A stretch of 64,000 nucleotides of DNA from Cyclobacteriaceae bacterium (lineage in GTDB: Bacteria; Bacteroidota; Bacteroidia; Cytophagales; Cyclobacteriaceae): the NCBI GenBank assembly GCA_019638395.1, contig JAHBTX010000005.1, forward strand, positions 124,001-188,000, in the 5' to 3' direction. Positions 1 through 8,560 of the stretch are shown one piece after another. Within the stretch, counting starts at the first letter, position 1. Every line of letters begins with the position of its first letter. Below the pieces are notes generated by a model. That model saw nothing but the letters and a program-made list of their open reading frames with translations, made no database searches and was not told the origin of the DNA. A program made the translations under genes and the position numbers.

Positions 1-1
1 T

Positions 2-337
2 TTTACAGCCTGTGTTGCTTCTAAACCCACCAGCAAAGCCCCATCGCCCACAGGCAGTTGGGATTACACCATTACCGGCACTCCGCAAGGTGATTTTAAA
101 GGCGAAATGATTATTGCAGAAACAGATAAAGTACTACACGCTAAACTGATAAGTAATGGAGCAGAACTTCCCATTGATAAGTTTACATTCAACAAAGAAA
201 CTTTAAAAATGTCGGGTGAGTTTGACTACTCTGGTGCGCTGATCTTTTTTGACGGTTTATTTGCTACTAATGAAATAACCGGAAGCATGTCAACCAGCGG
301 TATGAACTTTCCTTTTAAAGCAACGCGAAAAAACTAA
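2..337 (+). CDS. lipoprotein, 3' part (start lies before the window)
   Basis: The reading frame is open from base 2, upstream of the first ATG at 107, so the true start lies outside the window. The first visible residues are F-T-A-C, which fits the end of a signal peptide with a lipobox Cys, followed by a Ser/Thr/Pro/Lys-rich linker. The remaining roughly 100 residues alternate beta-prone stretches and end in a basic tail, as in a small secreted beta-sandwich or barrel. I do not recognise the family. It sits two bases before the GroES-like gene and is probably cotranscribed with it. The function is unknown. Confidence 0.7.
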   Translation, partial: FTACVASKPTSKAPSPTGSWDYTITGTPQGDFKGEMIIAETDKVLHAKLISNGAELPIDKFTFNKETLKMSGEFDYSGALIFFDGLFATNEITGSMSTSGMNFPFKATRKN

Positions 338-339
338 GT

Positions 340-720
340 ATGTCAGTAAAGATTACAGCCGATAATAAACTTAAAAAACTTATTGTGGTAGGCGATCGGG
401 TGTTGATTCGTCCGGCAAAAGAAAATGACAAAACCGAAAGTGGTTTGTACCTGCCTCCTGGTGTTCAGGAGAAAGAGAAAATTCAAAAAGGTTATGTGAT
501 TAAAGTGGGGCCCGGCTATCCATTACCCATGCCAGCCGATGAAGATGATGTGTGGAAAGGCAAAGAAGAGCAAGTAAAATATTTACCCTTGCAGGCACAG
601 GAAGGCGACCTTGCTATCTTTTTGCAGAAAGGCGCCATTGAGGTTATGTATGAAGGACAAAAATATTTTATTGTGCCGCAGGTTTCGATCCTGATGCTGG
701 AACGGGAAGAGGAGCTGTAA
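340..720 (+). CDS. GroES-like co-chaperonin (Cpn10 family)
   Basis: A 126-residue protein whose N-terminal third follows the Cpn10 fold: VGDRVLIRPAKE, a mobile-loop-like segment (KTESGLYLPPG, about residues 31-41), then KGYVIKVGPG and later EGDLAIFLQKGA. It is about 30 residues longer than classical GroES because of an acidic insert (about residues 60-86, containing PADEDDVWKGKEE) where GroES has its short roof hairpin. No groEL follows it, so it is not the canonical groESL operon. It starts two bases after the upstream lipoprotein stop. It may assist a chaperonin or be a diverged paralogue; the assignment rests on sequence pattern only. Confidence 0.8.
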   Translation: MSVKITADNKLKKLIVVGDRVLIRPAKENDKTESGLYLPPGVQEKEKIQKGYVIKVGPGYPLPMPADEDDVWKGKEEQVKYLPLQAQEGDLAIFLQKGAIEVMYEGQKYFIVPQVSILMLEREEEL

Positions 721-742
721 GATAATTTTCTTAGATTTGATT

Positions 743-1315
743 ATGGACGAAATGATTTTGCGTATCCCCGAACAATACCCGATGACGGATGATGAATTGT
801 TTGCCTTGTGTGCAGCCAATAAAGAATTGCGGATTGAACGCGATGAAAACGGACAACTTATTATTATGTCGCCAGCAGGTGGAATAACAGGAAATCTCAA
901 TTTCCGACTCACAACTATTTTCGGCCAAAGGGCCGAGCAAAATTCACATTTGGGTTATGGATTTAATTCCGCAACGGGCTTACGCGATAAATCTATGCGT
1001 TCGCCTGATGTTTCGTGGGTAAGCAAAGAGAAATGGGAAGCAATAGCGTTGGAAGATCAGGAGAAGTTTGCCCCCGTGTGCCCTGATTTTGTAATTGAAT
1101 TACGATCGAAATGGGACTCACTCAGCCAGCTTAAATCAAAAATGGAAAAATGGATTTCCAACGGCTGTCTGTTAGGATGGCTGATCGATCCGCTTGATAA
1201 AAAAGTTTACATCTATACACCTAAAAGCACTACCGAGCTATCAGGCTTTTCAACAATACTGAAAGGTGGCGATATTTTACCGGGCTTTGAAATTGACCTT
1301 TCGCGCTTAAATTAA
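743..1315 (+). CDS. Uma2 family endonuclease-like protein (DUF820)
   Basis: About 190 residues with the Uma2/DUF820 pattern of the PD-(D/E)XK nuclease superfamily: SPAGG in the N-terminal half, SPDVSWVSKEKW, then PDFVIELRSKWDSL, where the D, E and K positions match the usual active-site arrangement. The family is abundant in cyanobacteria and scattered in Bacteroidota; its biological role is not established. I prefer the ATG at 743 over a TTG six bases upstream. Its TAA overlaps the ATG of the next small gene by one base, suggesting translational coupling. Confidence 0.8.
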   Translation: MDEMILRIPEQYPMTDDELFALCAANKELRIERDENGQLIIMSPAGGITGNLNFRLTTIFGQRAEQNSHLGYGFNSATGLRDKSMRSPDVSWVSKEKWEAIALEDQEKFAPVCPDFVIELRSKWDSLSQLKSKMEKWISNGCLLGWLIDPLDKKVYIYTPKSTTELSGFSTILKGGDILPGFEIDLSRLN

Positions 1316-1521
1316 TGCCAGGCCTTTCATTCGATGTGTTGCGAGTAGGTAAAAAATACCGGCTTAAAAATTTTGGTGAGACCTACGAATTTGAAATTGA
1401 GCGCATTCTTTCAAATGGCGATTTTAAGGTAAAAGACCTGCACACATTGGAACGCTATCTACTAAAGGACACCATTAAGTTTGGTACTGGTAAAGACTTT
1501 GAAATCCGGGATTTGGATTAA
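1315..1521 (+). CDS. small hypothetical protein coupled to the Uma2-like gene
   Basis: A 68-residue soluble, charged protein (VGKKYRLKNFGETYEFEIER and so on) with alternating hydrophobic residues that suggest a small beta-barrel or SH3-like fold. Its ATG shares one base with the stop of the Uma2-like gene (TAATG), the strongest evidence that it is translated. No known family is recognised. Confidence 0.6.
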   Translation: MPGLSFDVLRVGKKYRLKNFGETYEFEIERILSNGDFKVKDLHTLERYLLKDTIKFGTGKDFEIRDLD

Positions 1522-1697
1522 CTGGGTAACCGTACATTTTCGAAAAATTAATCTCAAAATAATTGAGTTTGGTTGGTTTCATTACATGCCATTGATGGAT
1601 ACACATCCAAACTCAAACACCATGTAACCGCTTATCTGTAGTTGCAAACAAGGCTTAGGCCTGCTATTGAAATCTCAACACCCAAATTTAATTACTT

Positions 1698-1817
1698 ATG
1701 ATTCGATTAGCCCTTGCTGTCGGTTTTATGGCCGTCTTTGGAGTAGTAGCGTACGCAATTGTGTTGTTACTTACGGATTATTTCTCAAACAAAAACAAGT
1801 CTAACCAAAACCCTTAA
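1698..1817 (+). CDS. 39-residue single-pass membrane peptide upstream of the SPFH gene
   Basis: The frame opens with ATG at 1698 and ends with TAA at 1815-1817. The product begins MIRLALAVGFMAVFGVVAYA, continues as a hydrophobic helix to about residue 26, and ends in a polar tail rich in Asn, Lys and Ser. It lies five bases before the ATG of the SPFH-domain gene, so the two are probably cotranscribed. The composition (one clean helix, polar cytoplasmic-type tail, tight spacing) supports a real small gene. A function in assembling or anchoring the SPFH protein is only a guess. Confidence 0.5.
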   Translation: MIRLALAVGFMAVFGVVAYAIVLLLTDYFSNKNKSNQNP

Positions 1818-1822
1818 CTCCT

Positions 1823-3055
1823 ATGAACCCAATTAACCGAAAGACAATTGTCTTTGGCGTCATATTCGTGCTGGCGCTAATTTTCTTCATTATTGTAAAT
1901 CCATTCTCGTGGAACGATGCCGGTAACCGCACCGTAGTGGAGCGTACCAATGGCGAGCAGATTGTACAATTCGCGCCCGGAATTTTTTATGCTGGTTTCT
2001 TCGCGAAGGAGAAAGAGTGGCCTAACCAGATTTCTGTTACGTATCAGGAGGCAACTGCTCAATTAGAGTTGGAGGACAACGGTATTGAAGTAGGTCAGAT
2101 CATGATCCGCTTTAGCGATGCTACTACTGCAGATGTGCGGGGTATTACACAATTCATTTTACCATCCGATGAAAAAGAAATGATTTTGATTCATAACACG
2201 CACCGCACACCACAATCCTTAGTTGTAAAACGGCTTGCTCCTTACACAAAAGAATGTTTACAATCATCGGCTCAATTAATGAGCAGCGAAAAACACTATG
2301 GCGGTGGCCGTGCACAAATGGCGCAGGATTTTCTCGATCAATTAAAAGAAGGTGTGTTCTTATTAAAGACCGAAGAGAATTTAGTTTACGATTCGCTTGA
2401 AATGGAGAAGAAACGTATTTATCAAACTGAGATTCAAATTGATCCTAAAACATTAGCTCCCAAGCGTAAAATTTCTTCCATCAAAGAATACGGCATTACT
2501 GTGGCCGATGCTGCTATTACCGATGTGGACTACGAAGAAAAGGTAGATGAAAAATTAGTAAAGATTATTGATGCGGCAACCAAATCTGCAATTTCAAAAC
2601 AAGAATTGATGACTGCCCAGCAACAAACGTTAACGGCCAAGGCAAAAGGTGAGCAGGCACTGGTAGAAATTGAGTATCAACAGAAGCAAGATCAAACCAA
2701 ACAAGTGGTTGAGGCTGAAACTAAAGTTAAAGTTGCTGAACAGGATAAGTTGCAACAAAAGATTGCTTACGAAGCTTCCATTTTAGAAGCACGCAAGATT
2801 AAAGAGTTAGCCGATGCAAATGCGTATGCACGCCAACGTATTATGCAAGCTGACGGTGCCCTTGAATTAAAACTGAAAGCTCAAGTTGAAGTGCAGAAAG
2901 TTTGGGCCGATGCATTTAGTAAATATCAGGGAGCTGTTGTTCCACAAATTCAAACTGGCGGTGGCCCAGCTACTAATGGTGCCTTAAGTTTTATGGATAT
3001 CATGACAGCCAAAACTGCTAAAGATTTTGCGCTGGATTTAAAGAACAAGAATTAA
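1823..3055 (+). CDS. SPFH/band 7 domain membrane protein
   Basis: A 410-residue protein with one N-terminal membrane helix (about residues 8-27), a band 7/prohibitin-like domain (about 35-260) and a long Ala/Gln/Lys/Glu-rich coiled coil (about 255-370) before a Gly-rich C-terminal stretch. This order is that of prohibitin/stomatin/flotillin-like scaffolds, which form large ring or cage oligomers at the membrane and often control proteases or membrane microdomains. The start follows a 39-residue membrane peptide by five bases. A strong terminator at 3078-3108 ends the unit. The exact subfamily and partner cannot be told from sequence. Confidence 0.85.
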   Translation: MNPINRKTIVFGVIFVLALIFFIIVNPFSWNDAGNRTVVERTNGEQIVQFAPGIFYAGFFAKEKEWPNQISVTYQEATAQLELEDNGIEVGQIMIRFSDATTADVRGITQFILPSDEKEMILIHNTHRTPQSLVVKRLAPYTKECLQSSAQLMSSEKHYGGGRAQMAQDFLDQLKEGVFLLKTEENLVYDSLEMEKKRIYQTEIQIDPKTLAPKRKISSIKEYGITVADAAITDVDYEEKVDEKLVKIIDAATKSAISKQELMTAQQQTLTAKAKGEQALVEIEYQQKQDQTKQVVEAETKVKVAEQDKLQQKIAYEASILEARKIKELADANAYARQRIMQADGALELKLKAQVEVQKVWADAFSKYQGAVVPQIQTGGGPATNGALSFMDIMTAKTAKDFALDLKNKN

Positions 3056-3077
3056 TTGGTTTAGGTTAAGGTGAATG

Positions 3078-3108
3078 AAAGAGGTGACTTCGGTTGCCTC
3101 TTTTTTTT
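3078..3108 (+). terminator. rho-independent terminator after the SPFH gene
   Basis: AAAGAGG and CCTCTTT form a stem closed by wobble pairs and a TTCG tetraloop, followed directly by eight T. It begins 22 bases after the SPFH stop. Confidence 0.85.
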
Positions 3109-3126
3109 CGATAGGCATAATGCGAC

Positions 3127-4122
3127 TTACCACTTCAATGGAAAATCAGCTTCTGCATATCCAATGGCAAAGTCAGCGCCTCCTGTAAATGTAGTAACAC
3201 CCATATACCAAACTTTTATTTTACCAGATTCAATTAATACTGATGGCGCTATAACATCTCCTCCCTCCCACGAAAATTCAGGCTTGATTAGAGGTTCTGG
3301 ATAAACTTCGTAAGGCCCTAAAATGTTAGTACTGCGCGCAACTCCAATGGTATGATCTCCGGTTATAAATAGATAAAAATCTCCGTCAGGGCCTTTAACC
3401 AATGCTGGTTCTTTTATTACCTCGGCCCATTCCAAACCAGCATCAACACCACTTAAGATTGTATCCGGTAGCTTGGTCCATGTTACGCCATCTGTAGAAG
3501 TTGCACCCAAAATGCCAATATAGGCTGGGGTACAATCTTCAATGCAATACCCTACATAAAACATATAATAACTATCTCCCTCTTTTAAAACTGTTGGCGA
3601 GAAGAGAGCGTTGGCATCACGTTGGTTTTCTTCGCCTAATGATAATAGTGGCTCAATAGAGTTTCGTTCAAATTGATATTTATTAGGCGAATGAGCTAAC
3701 CCAATCTGACCTTTGGCAACTATGGTTCCTTCAACCTCTGCCTCGTTGGGATAACCACAATAGTACATCCATAACTCATTACTTTGCGCTATTACTGAAA
3801 CGGCCTCAAGATGTTTATCCCAGCCTGTACCAGCATCAAGAGCAATGCTCTCTGCATTTACCTGGTTGCCAGATGCCATCCAATTTATTCCATCAATAGA
3901 TTTAGCGCTGGCAATCACCAGCTTTTCAAGATCATTTTCTACTACTAAACTTGAATAGTACATGCGCAAAGTATCACCATCACGAATTACCGATGGATCG
4001 GCTGCCGTTAGCGTGCCAGTCCATACAGGGTTGCGTTGTTTCTGAAACAGAATTGACTGCGGCTCTGTTTCGGAGCAAGCAACAACGACAATACTCCATA
4101 TTAAAATCTGCGTAAAGCGCAT
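3127..4122 (-). CDS. lipoprotein with five-bladed beta-propeller fold (GH43/GH32/68-like)
   Basis: A 331-residue lipoprotein: the first 16 residues are a signal peptide ending in VVVAC-S. The mature part has repeated glycosidase-propeller motifs such as ADPSVIRDGDTLRMYYSS, SPTVLKEGDSYYMFYVGY, EPALVKGPDGDFYLFITG and APSVLIESGKIKVWYMG, each blade beginning with a P-S/A-V/L pattern. These resemble the sugar-active five-bladed propellers of families 43, 32 and 68, but I cannot confirm the catalytic acids, so it may be only a binding module. It is the last gene of a three-lipoprotein operon, eight bases after the cytochrome gene. Confidence 0.75.
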   Translation of the reverse strand: MRFTQILIWSIVVVACSETEPQSILFQKQRNPVWTGTLTAADPSVIRDGDTLRMYYSSLVVENDLEKLVIASAKSIDGINWMASGNQVNAESIALDAGTGWDKHLEAVSVIAQSNELWMYYCGYPNEAEVEGTIVAKGQIGLAHSPNKYQFERNSIEPLLSLGEENQRDANALFSPTVLKEGDSYYMFYVGYCIEDCTPAYIGILGATSTDGVTWTKLPDTILSGVDAGLEWAEVIKEPALVKGPDGDFYLFITGDHTIGVARSTNILGPYEVYPEPLIKPEFSWEGGDVIAPSVLIESGKIKVWYMGVTTFTGGADFAIGYAEADFPLKW

Positions 4123-4130
4123 CTCTAAAG

Positions 4131-5201
4131 TTATTTTAATCCCTCAATCCATTGACGCACCAACGCTACACCTTCAGTATGTGTAATAGAACGACCGAGT
4201 TCGGGCATCATCACACCCGGATGAATGGATTCTATTCGATATTGAAGAATAGAAGCATCCGGATTACCAGGTACAATTCCGTACAACAATCCACCCGAAC
4301 CTTTGCCTGCAGCCACCGGTGCTTTACCAATTCCTAATCGTGCCGGATTGGTTTCGCTTGCCAGCAGGTACAAACCGCTGTTTTTTGCAGGGCCATCAGC
4401 CCGATGGCAATGCGCACAATTTATTTCAAGCCAGGCACGGGCCCTATCATTAATCGGAATAGACGCGTCCTCGTACGATGCTAACTTATCGATAGCATCT
4501 ATTGATGGCAAGCCCTGTAACAAACCATGTGTTTGCCAATACACTAACTGATTTTGTTTGCCGGCAGAAAATTCCAAATCACCATTCAATTGCCGGGCAC
4601 CGGGACCGATGGGCATAACATTATCGCCTCGCAGGTGGCATCCTTTACATTGATTCATATTGGGCACGGAATAATTAATATTACGCTGTTGGCCATCGGT
4701 ATTTGTCCATGAAACAGGTATAGTTTTACCAGCCACACTAAGATAAGCTTCGGTTTGTTCTTCGTTCCAAATGTAAGGTAACGCTTTCCAAACACCAGCT
4801 TCATTAATTAATAGCCTTGTCTCAAGTATTCGGATGTTATACTCTGGTTTGTTAAAATCTGCCGGATAATAAAAATTTTTTATCAGAATAGTTCCCTCCG
4901 GAAAATCAAATACATCATCAGCTGCATACGTAACTGCTTTCCCTTCCGGGATTTTTACGAAACGTTTTTTTAGTGCGTAGTCCGAAAACAAAGCTGAGTT
5001 AAGTGTGTAAGCCACAACTCCTGCAGCCGGAGTAAGTGTTTTTAGTTCGCCAACAAAAAATCCGTACTCCGAAAGTTTTGTTTTGCCAATGTGCGATAAG
5101 TCGATTGCTGATTCAACTTCTGACAATACAACAATTTCTTGCTTGCGCGATTCACAAGACAAAAGCACACTAACAAATACAAGTAAAGAAATCCGTCTCA
5201 T
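4131..5201 (-). CDS. SO2930-type diheme c-type cytochrome lipoprotein (TIGR03806-like)
   Basis: A 356-residue protein with a short signal peptide and lipobox (VSVLLSC). Two heme c attachment motifs are visible, CKGCH near residue 186 and CAHCH near residue 263. The surrounding order (LSEYGFF, LFSDYALKKRFV, NQCKGCHLRG, INCAHCHRADGPA, GVMMPELGR) matches the SO2930/TIGR03806 family, which is known to occur as a gene pair with the TIGR03805 beta-helix family. Here the pair is intact: the beta-helix gene is immediately upstream with a 4-base ATGA overlap. The redox partner and substrate are unknown. Confidence 0.85.
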   Translation of the reverse strand: MRRISLLVFVSVLLSCESRKQEIVVLSEVESAIDLSHIGKTKLSEYGFFVGELKTLTPAAGVVAYTLNSALFSDYALKKRFVKIPEGKAVTYAADDVFDFPEGTILIKNFYYPADFNKPEYNIRILETRLLINEAGVWKALPYIWNEEQTEAYLSVAGKTIPVSWTNTDGQQRNINYSVPNMNQCKGCHLRGDNVMPIGPGARQLNGDLEFSAGKQNQLVYWQTHGLLQGLPSIDAIDKLASYEDASIPINDRARAWLEINCAHCHRADGPAKNSGLYLLASETNPARLGIGKAPVAAGKGSGGLLYGIVPGNPDASILQYRIESIHPGVMMPELGRSITHTEGVALVRQWIEGLK

Positions 5202-6439
5202 CGCAAGGAAATTTTCACACCTTCACAATTAAACTGACGCGCTCCCTTTTTAAGATTTTCAAAATCATTTGCCGCATCCAGGTTAATCACAATTACTTCA
5301 TCCCCTTGCTGAACACAAATCTGACGATCGGGCCGATTGGGATCTGGAATTCCATCATATACAATATCAGGCGGGTTCATAAACGACTTCATAAAAAACA
5401 GTTTACCAATATCATGACTCAGAGCCGGAAACCATTTACTATTCTGATAATTGTTATTATGAATATAAATCCCATATGGAAAAGGATTATACAAAGAGTC
5501 GGCCCGGAAATTATTGGCTACCGTTTGTACTCCTCCAATAGAAGCTTCTTGCTCTACTTCACCTTCGTTTAGTGCAGCAACCAATTCGTAACTGATTATA
5601 CCCGTACCCACTGTTTTGTTATCTATAATATCGTTGCCCGTTAACTCCAGGTTGTGTGTAGCCAAAATCATAACACCCGTGCCCGGTGGAATACTTGCTA
5701 CAATATTTCCTTTCATCGCAAAGTTATCGTGGTTGTTGTTATGAATGTTATTGTTGTAAACCTTTGTAGTGTGTCCATATTGTGTAAGCCCAGGCAAATC
5801 AAAAATTAAAATACCACCGGTGTTTTCGTAAGCTTCATTACCATAAATCTCTACCCACCGCGAATTTTCACTTTCAATACCAGCCACATTCCAATAGGCT
5901 TTACTATTGCGTATAATTACTGAATCGGATTGGCCCACATAAATACCAGCATCGGACGAGCCCATGGCAATGCATTCATCAATCAACACGTGCTTACACA
6001 AAACCGGGTACAAGGCATACGCACCGTTTTCCGTCTTGGGTCCATCGGCCCACACAGAACGAATTCTTTTTAATGTAATACCTACCACTTCACTCACTTT
6101 CAGGTTATCACCTTTTGCATCTTCAATCGAAAAATCTTCGAGTGTAATATTCCTGCCATTGCTAACCAATAAGCCTTGGGCACCTTCAATTTGGTTTTTA
6201 AACGACAATATGGTTTTATCTATTCCTTTACCCCGAATGGTAATGTTGGATTTTCCTTCCATCGCTAAACTTTTGGTGAACATAAAATTACCTTCTGGCA
6301 TAAAGAGCGTATCGCCATCCTGAATAGTTATCAATTGAGTTTGAAGGCTCTGTTCTATACTTTGCCACACACGGGTTTCTGATTTATGTGTAGCGCATGC
6401 TACACATAAAACGGAACTAAAAAAGATAACGTAACGCAT
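5198..6439 (-). CDS. right-handed parallel beta-helix lipoprotein (TIGR03805-like)
   Basis: A 413-residue lipoprotein (signal peptide ending CVACATHK) filled with beta-helix turns: NITIRGKG, NITLEDFSIEDAKGDNLKV, VLIDECIAMGSSDAGIYVG, VIIRNSKAYWNVAGIE, VEIYGNEAYENTGGILI and LELTGNDIIDNKTVGTGI. This is the TIGR03805 type that pairs with TIGR03806 diheme cytochromes, and that cytochrome is the next gene with a 4-base overlap. Beta-helices of this kind often bind or cleave polysaccharides, but the family has no established reaction. It is the first gene of the operon. Confidence 0.85.
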   Translation of the reverse strand: MRYVIFFSSVLCVACATHKSETRVWQSIEQSLQTQLITIQDGDTLFMPEGNFMFTKSLAMEGKSNITIRGKGIDKTILSFKNQIEGAQGLLVSNGRNITLEDFSIEDAKGDNLKVSEVVGITLKRIRSVWADGPKTENGAYALYPVLCKHVLIDECIAMGSSDAGIYVGQSDSVIIRNSKAYWNVAGIESENSRWVEIYGNEAYENTGGILIFDLPGLTQYGHTTKVYNNNIHNNNHDNFAMKGNIVASIPPGTGVMILATHNLELTGNDIIDNKTVGTGIISYELVAALNEGEVEQEASIGGVQTVANNFRADSLYNPFPYGIYIHNNNYQNSKWFPALSHDIGKLFFMKSFMNPPDIVYDGIPDPNRPDRQICVQQGDEVIVINLDAANDFENLKKGARQFNCEGVKISLR

Positions 6440-6541
6440 ACGGTAGAATTTAAGATTAAAGATAAAGTTTTAAACGATGCTTTTTAACTTCATCCTAGTC
6501 TGATTACAACAATTTATTACCTTCAACCCAAAAAATCTACT

Positions 6542-7048
6542 ATGATTTTACGCGCGACACTTGCCGATGCAGCAGCCTTGAACAATCTTGTAAATTCTGC
6601 CTACCGTGGAGATGGCTCCCGCCAGGGATGGACTACCGAAGCGGATCTGTTGGATGGCACCCGAATTGATGAAGCCGCTATTTGTGAACTGATAGAAAAA
6701 CCGGGCACCGTTATACTTACTTACCGTGAGCAAATTGAAATTTTGGGTTGTGTGGAATTGCGAATTGAAAATGATAAAGTGTATCTGGGCATGTTAAGCG
6801 TTAGCCCTACTACGCAAGGTAAAGGCATTGGAAAAATACTGATGCGGGCCGCGGAAGATTTTGCCAGTGAAAATACTATCACCAAGATTTTTATGACGGT
6901 AATTTCCGTTCGAAAAGAATTAATTGATTGGTACATACGGCATGGTTACCGACTAACCGGTGAGAAAAAACCGTTCGTAGTGCCCGATACCCGTTGGGGA
7001 ATTCCGAAGCAACCATTGGAATTTGTGGTATTAGAGAAAAATTTATGA
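6542..7048 (+). CDS. GNAT family N-acetyltransferase
   Basis: A 168-residue single-domain GNAT protein. The acetyl-CoA pyrophosphate loop is visible as VSPTTQGKGIGKILM (about residues 87-101), preceded by a beta4 strand (KVYLGMLSV) and followed by ITKIFMTVISVRKELIDWYIRHGY, the usual helix-strand with a Tyr near the end. The substrate is not predictable. Its TGA overlaps the ATG of the HAD gene by four bases. Confidence 0.85.
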   Translation: MILRATLADAAALNNLVNSAYRGDGSRQGWTTEADLLDGTRIDEAAICELIEKPGTVILTYREQIEILGCVELRIENDKVYLGMLSVSPTTQGKGIGKILMRAAEDFASENTITKIFMTVISVRKELIDWYIRHGYRLTGEKKPFVVPDTRWGIPKQPLEFVVLEKNL

Positions 7049-7731
7049 ACAGCCTTAAGGTAATAGCCTTTGATGCCGATGATACCTTGTGGCATAATGA
7101 AGCTTTCTTTCAGGAAACTGAAAAGAAATTTTTTGAGTTGCTCGAAAACTACCTGCCTCAACATACCACTGCGCGCGAGTTATTAAAAACCGAAATTGAT
7201 AACCTACCGCTGTACGGGTATGGCATTAAAGCGTTTATGCTTTCCATGATTGAAACAGCTATGCGCGTTACGAATCATACCATTCCCAACGAAGCAATTG
7301 AACGAATTATCGGTTATGGAAAAGAAATGCTAAACATGCCTGTAGCGGTAATGGATGGCGTAGAAGAAGTACTAACTCAATTGAAAGGCAGATACCGGTT
7401 GGTACTGGCTACCAAAGGCGATTTGCTGGATCAGGAACGCAAGCTTAAAAAGTCAGGCTTGGAGAAATATTTTCACCATATCGAAATTATGTCTGAAAAG
7501 AAAGAAGCCGATTATCAAAAGCTGATTAAACATTTAGACATTGCTGCCGCAGAATTTGCCATGGTTGGTAATTCACTGAAATCGGATGTAATGCCCGTGT
7601 TAGCCTTAGGCGCACACGGGTTTCACATTCCCTATCATGTTACGTGGGCACACGAACGGGTAGATACCGTTATTGAGGATAAACGATTGCAACAACTGGG
7701 TTCCATTCGCGAAATTCTAAACTATTTGTAA
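7045..7731 (+). CDS. HAD superfamily hydrolase
   Basis: About 228 residues. HAD motif I is AFDADDTLW near the N-terminus (nucleophile and acid/base Asp), motif II is LATKGD, and motifs III/IV are represented by KKEADYQKL and AMVGNSLKSDVMPVLALG. The start at 7045 is chosen because it puts motif I near residue 8 and gives a 4-base ATGA overlap with the GNAT gene; an upstream in-frame ATG would add 17 residues of no HAD character. A phosphatase on a small metabolite is likely; the substrate is unknown. Confidence 0.85.
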   Translation: MNSLKVIAFDADDTLWHNEAFFQETEKKFFELLENYLPQHTTARELLKTEIDNLPLYGYGIKAFMLSMIETAMRVTNHTIPNEAIERIIGYGKEMLNMPVAVMDGVEEVLTQLKGRYRLVLATKGDLLDQERKLKKSGLEKYFHHIEIMSEKKEADYQKLIKHLDIAAAEFAMVGNSLKSDVMPVLALGAHGFHIPYHVTWAHERVDTVIEDKRLQQLGSIREILNYL

Positions 7732-8478
7732 CTAAACCACCTTCTTGCGGATGAGTTTTGCATACGTGCGGCTAACCGGAAAACTTTTTCCGTTTTGCAT
7801 TTTCACAATCATTCCTCCGTTGAAGTGACGTTCAATTTCTTTCAGGTAGTTTACATTTACAATGGTGGAACGATGCACCCGAATAAAGGTATCGGGGTTC
7901 ATCAACTCTTCCAGTTTGCCAATTCCCGATGAACTTACAAACTGATCGCTCCTGGTGGAGATTACCGTGTAATCGCCAGAGGCTTCGAGGTATATAATTT
8001 CTTCAACCGGCAGGTTAAATAATTTTTCTGATTTCTGAACAAACAAATGCGAGTCGTACGATGTACGTGTATTTACCGGTCGCATACTACCTAACAATTC
8101 TTCCAGGTTTCCAGCCTCCATTTTCTTACGCTTCAGGGCCCGCTCAACCGCAAGTTTAAATCGTTCCTGGTCTAAAGGTTTTAGCAGGTAATCTACTGCA
8201 TTGCGTTCAAACGCTTTAATAGCGTATTGATCGTAGGCCGTTGAGAAAATTACATACGGTTCGTGCTCAATTTCATCCAGCACATCAAAACCATTCATAC
8301 CCGGCATTTGTACATCTAAAAAAATAAGGTCGGGCTTTAGTTTATTTATTTGTTCCACAGCCTCTGTGCCCTTGCTGCATTCACCTATTATTTCAATTTC
8401 AGGAAATGTCTCCAGAAATTCGCGCAAAAGTTCGCGTGCTAATTTTTCATCATCAATAATTAAGCAGGTTGTATTCAT
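7732..8478 (-). CDS. LytTR-family response regulator
   Basis: A 248-residue regulator: receiver domain (about residues 4-120) with acidic pocket D9/D10, phosphoacceptor D55 in LDVQMPG and Lys in YLLKPLD, then a C-terminal LytTR DNA-binding domain (about 145-245; IYLEASGDYTVIST, FIRVHRSTIVNVNYL). It lies downstream of the LytS-type kinase gene on the same strand, 82 bases apart, and is presumably its partner. Confidence 0.92.
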   Translation of the reverse strand: MNTTCLIIDDEKLARELLREFLETFPEIEIIGECSKGTEAVEQINKLKPDLIFLDVQMPGMNGFDVLDEIEHEPYVIFSTAYDQYAIKAFERNAVDYLLKPLDQERFKLAVERALKRKKMEAGNLEELLGSMRPVNTRTSYDSHLFVQKSEKLFNLPVEEIIYLEASGDYTVISTRSDQFVSSSGIGKLEELMNPDTFIRVHRSTIVNVNYLKEIERHFNGGMIVKMQNGKSFPVSRTYAKLIRKKVV

Positions 8479-8560
8479 AGTTTAGTTTTTATTTTTTCGA
8501 TAAGGGCTCATGAAATGGATTAATTATCACGTAGTGGGTGTAAAGCTTTTAGTGGCCATT

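Noticed and set aside
3071-3304. Plus-strand open frame of 77 codons
   Set aside because: It starts inside the terminator of the SPFH gene and runs antisense to the propeller lipoprotein gene; no protein character.
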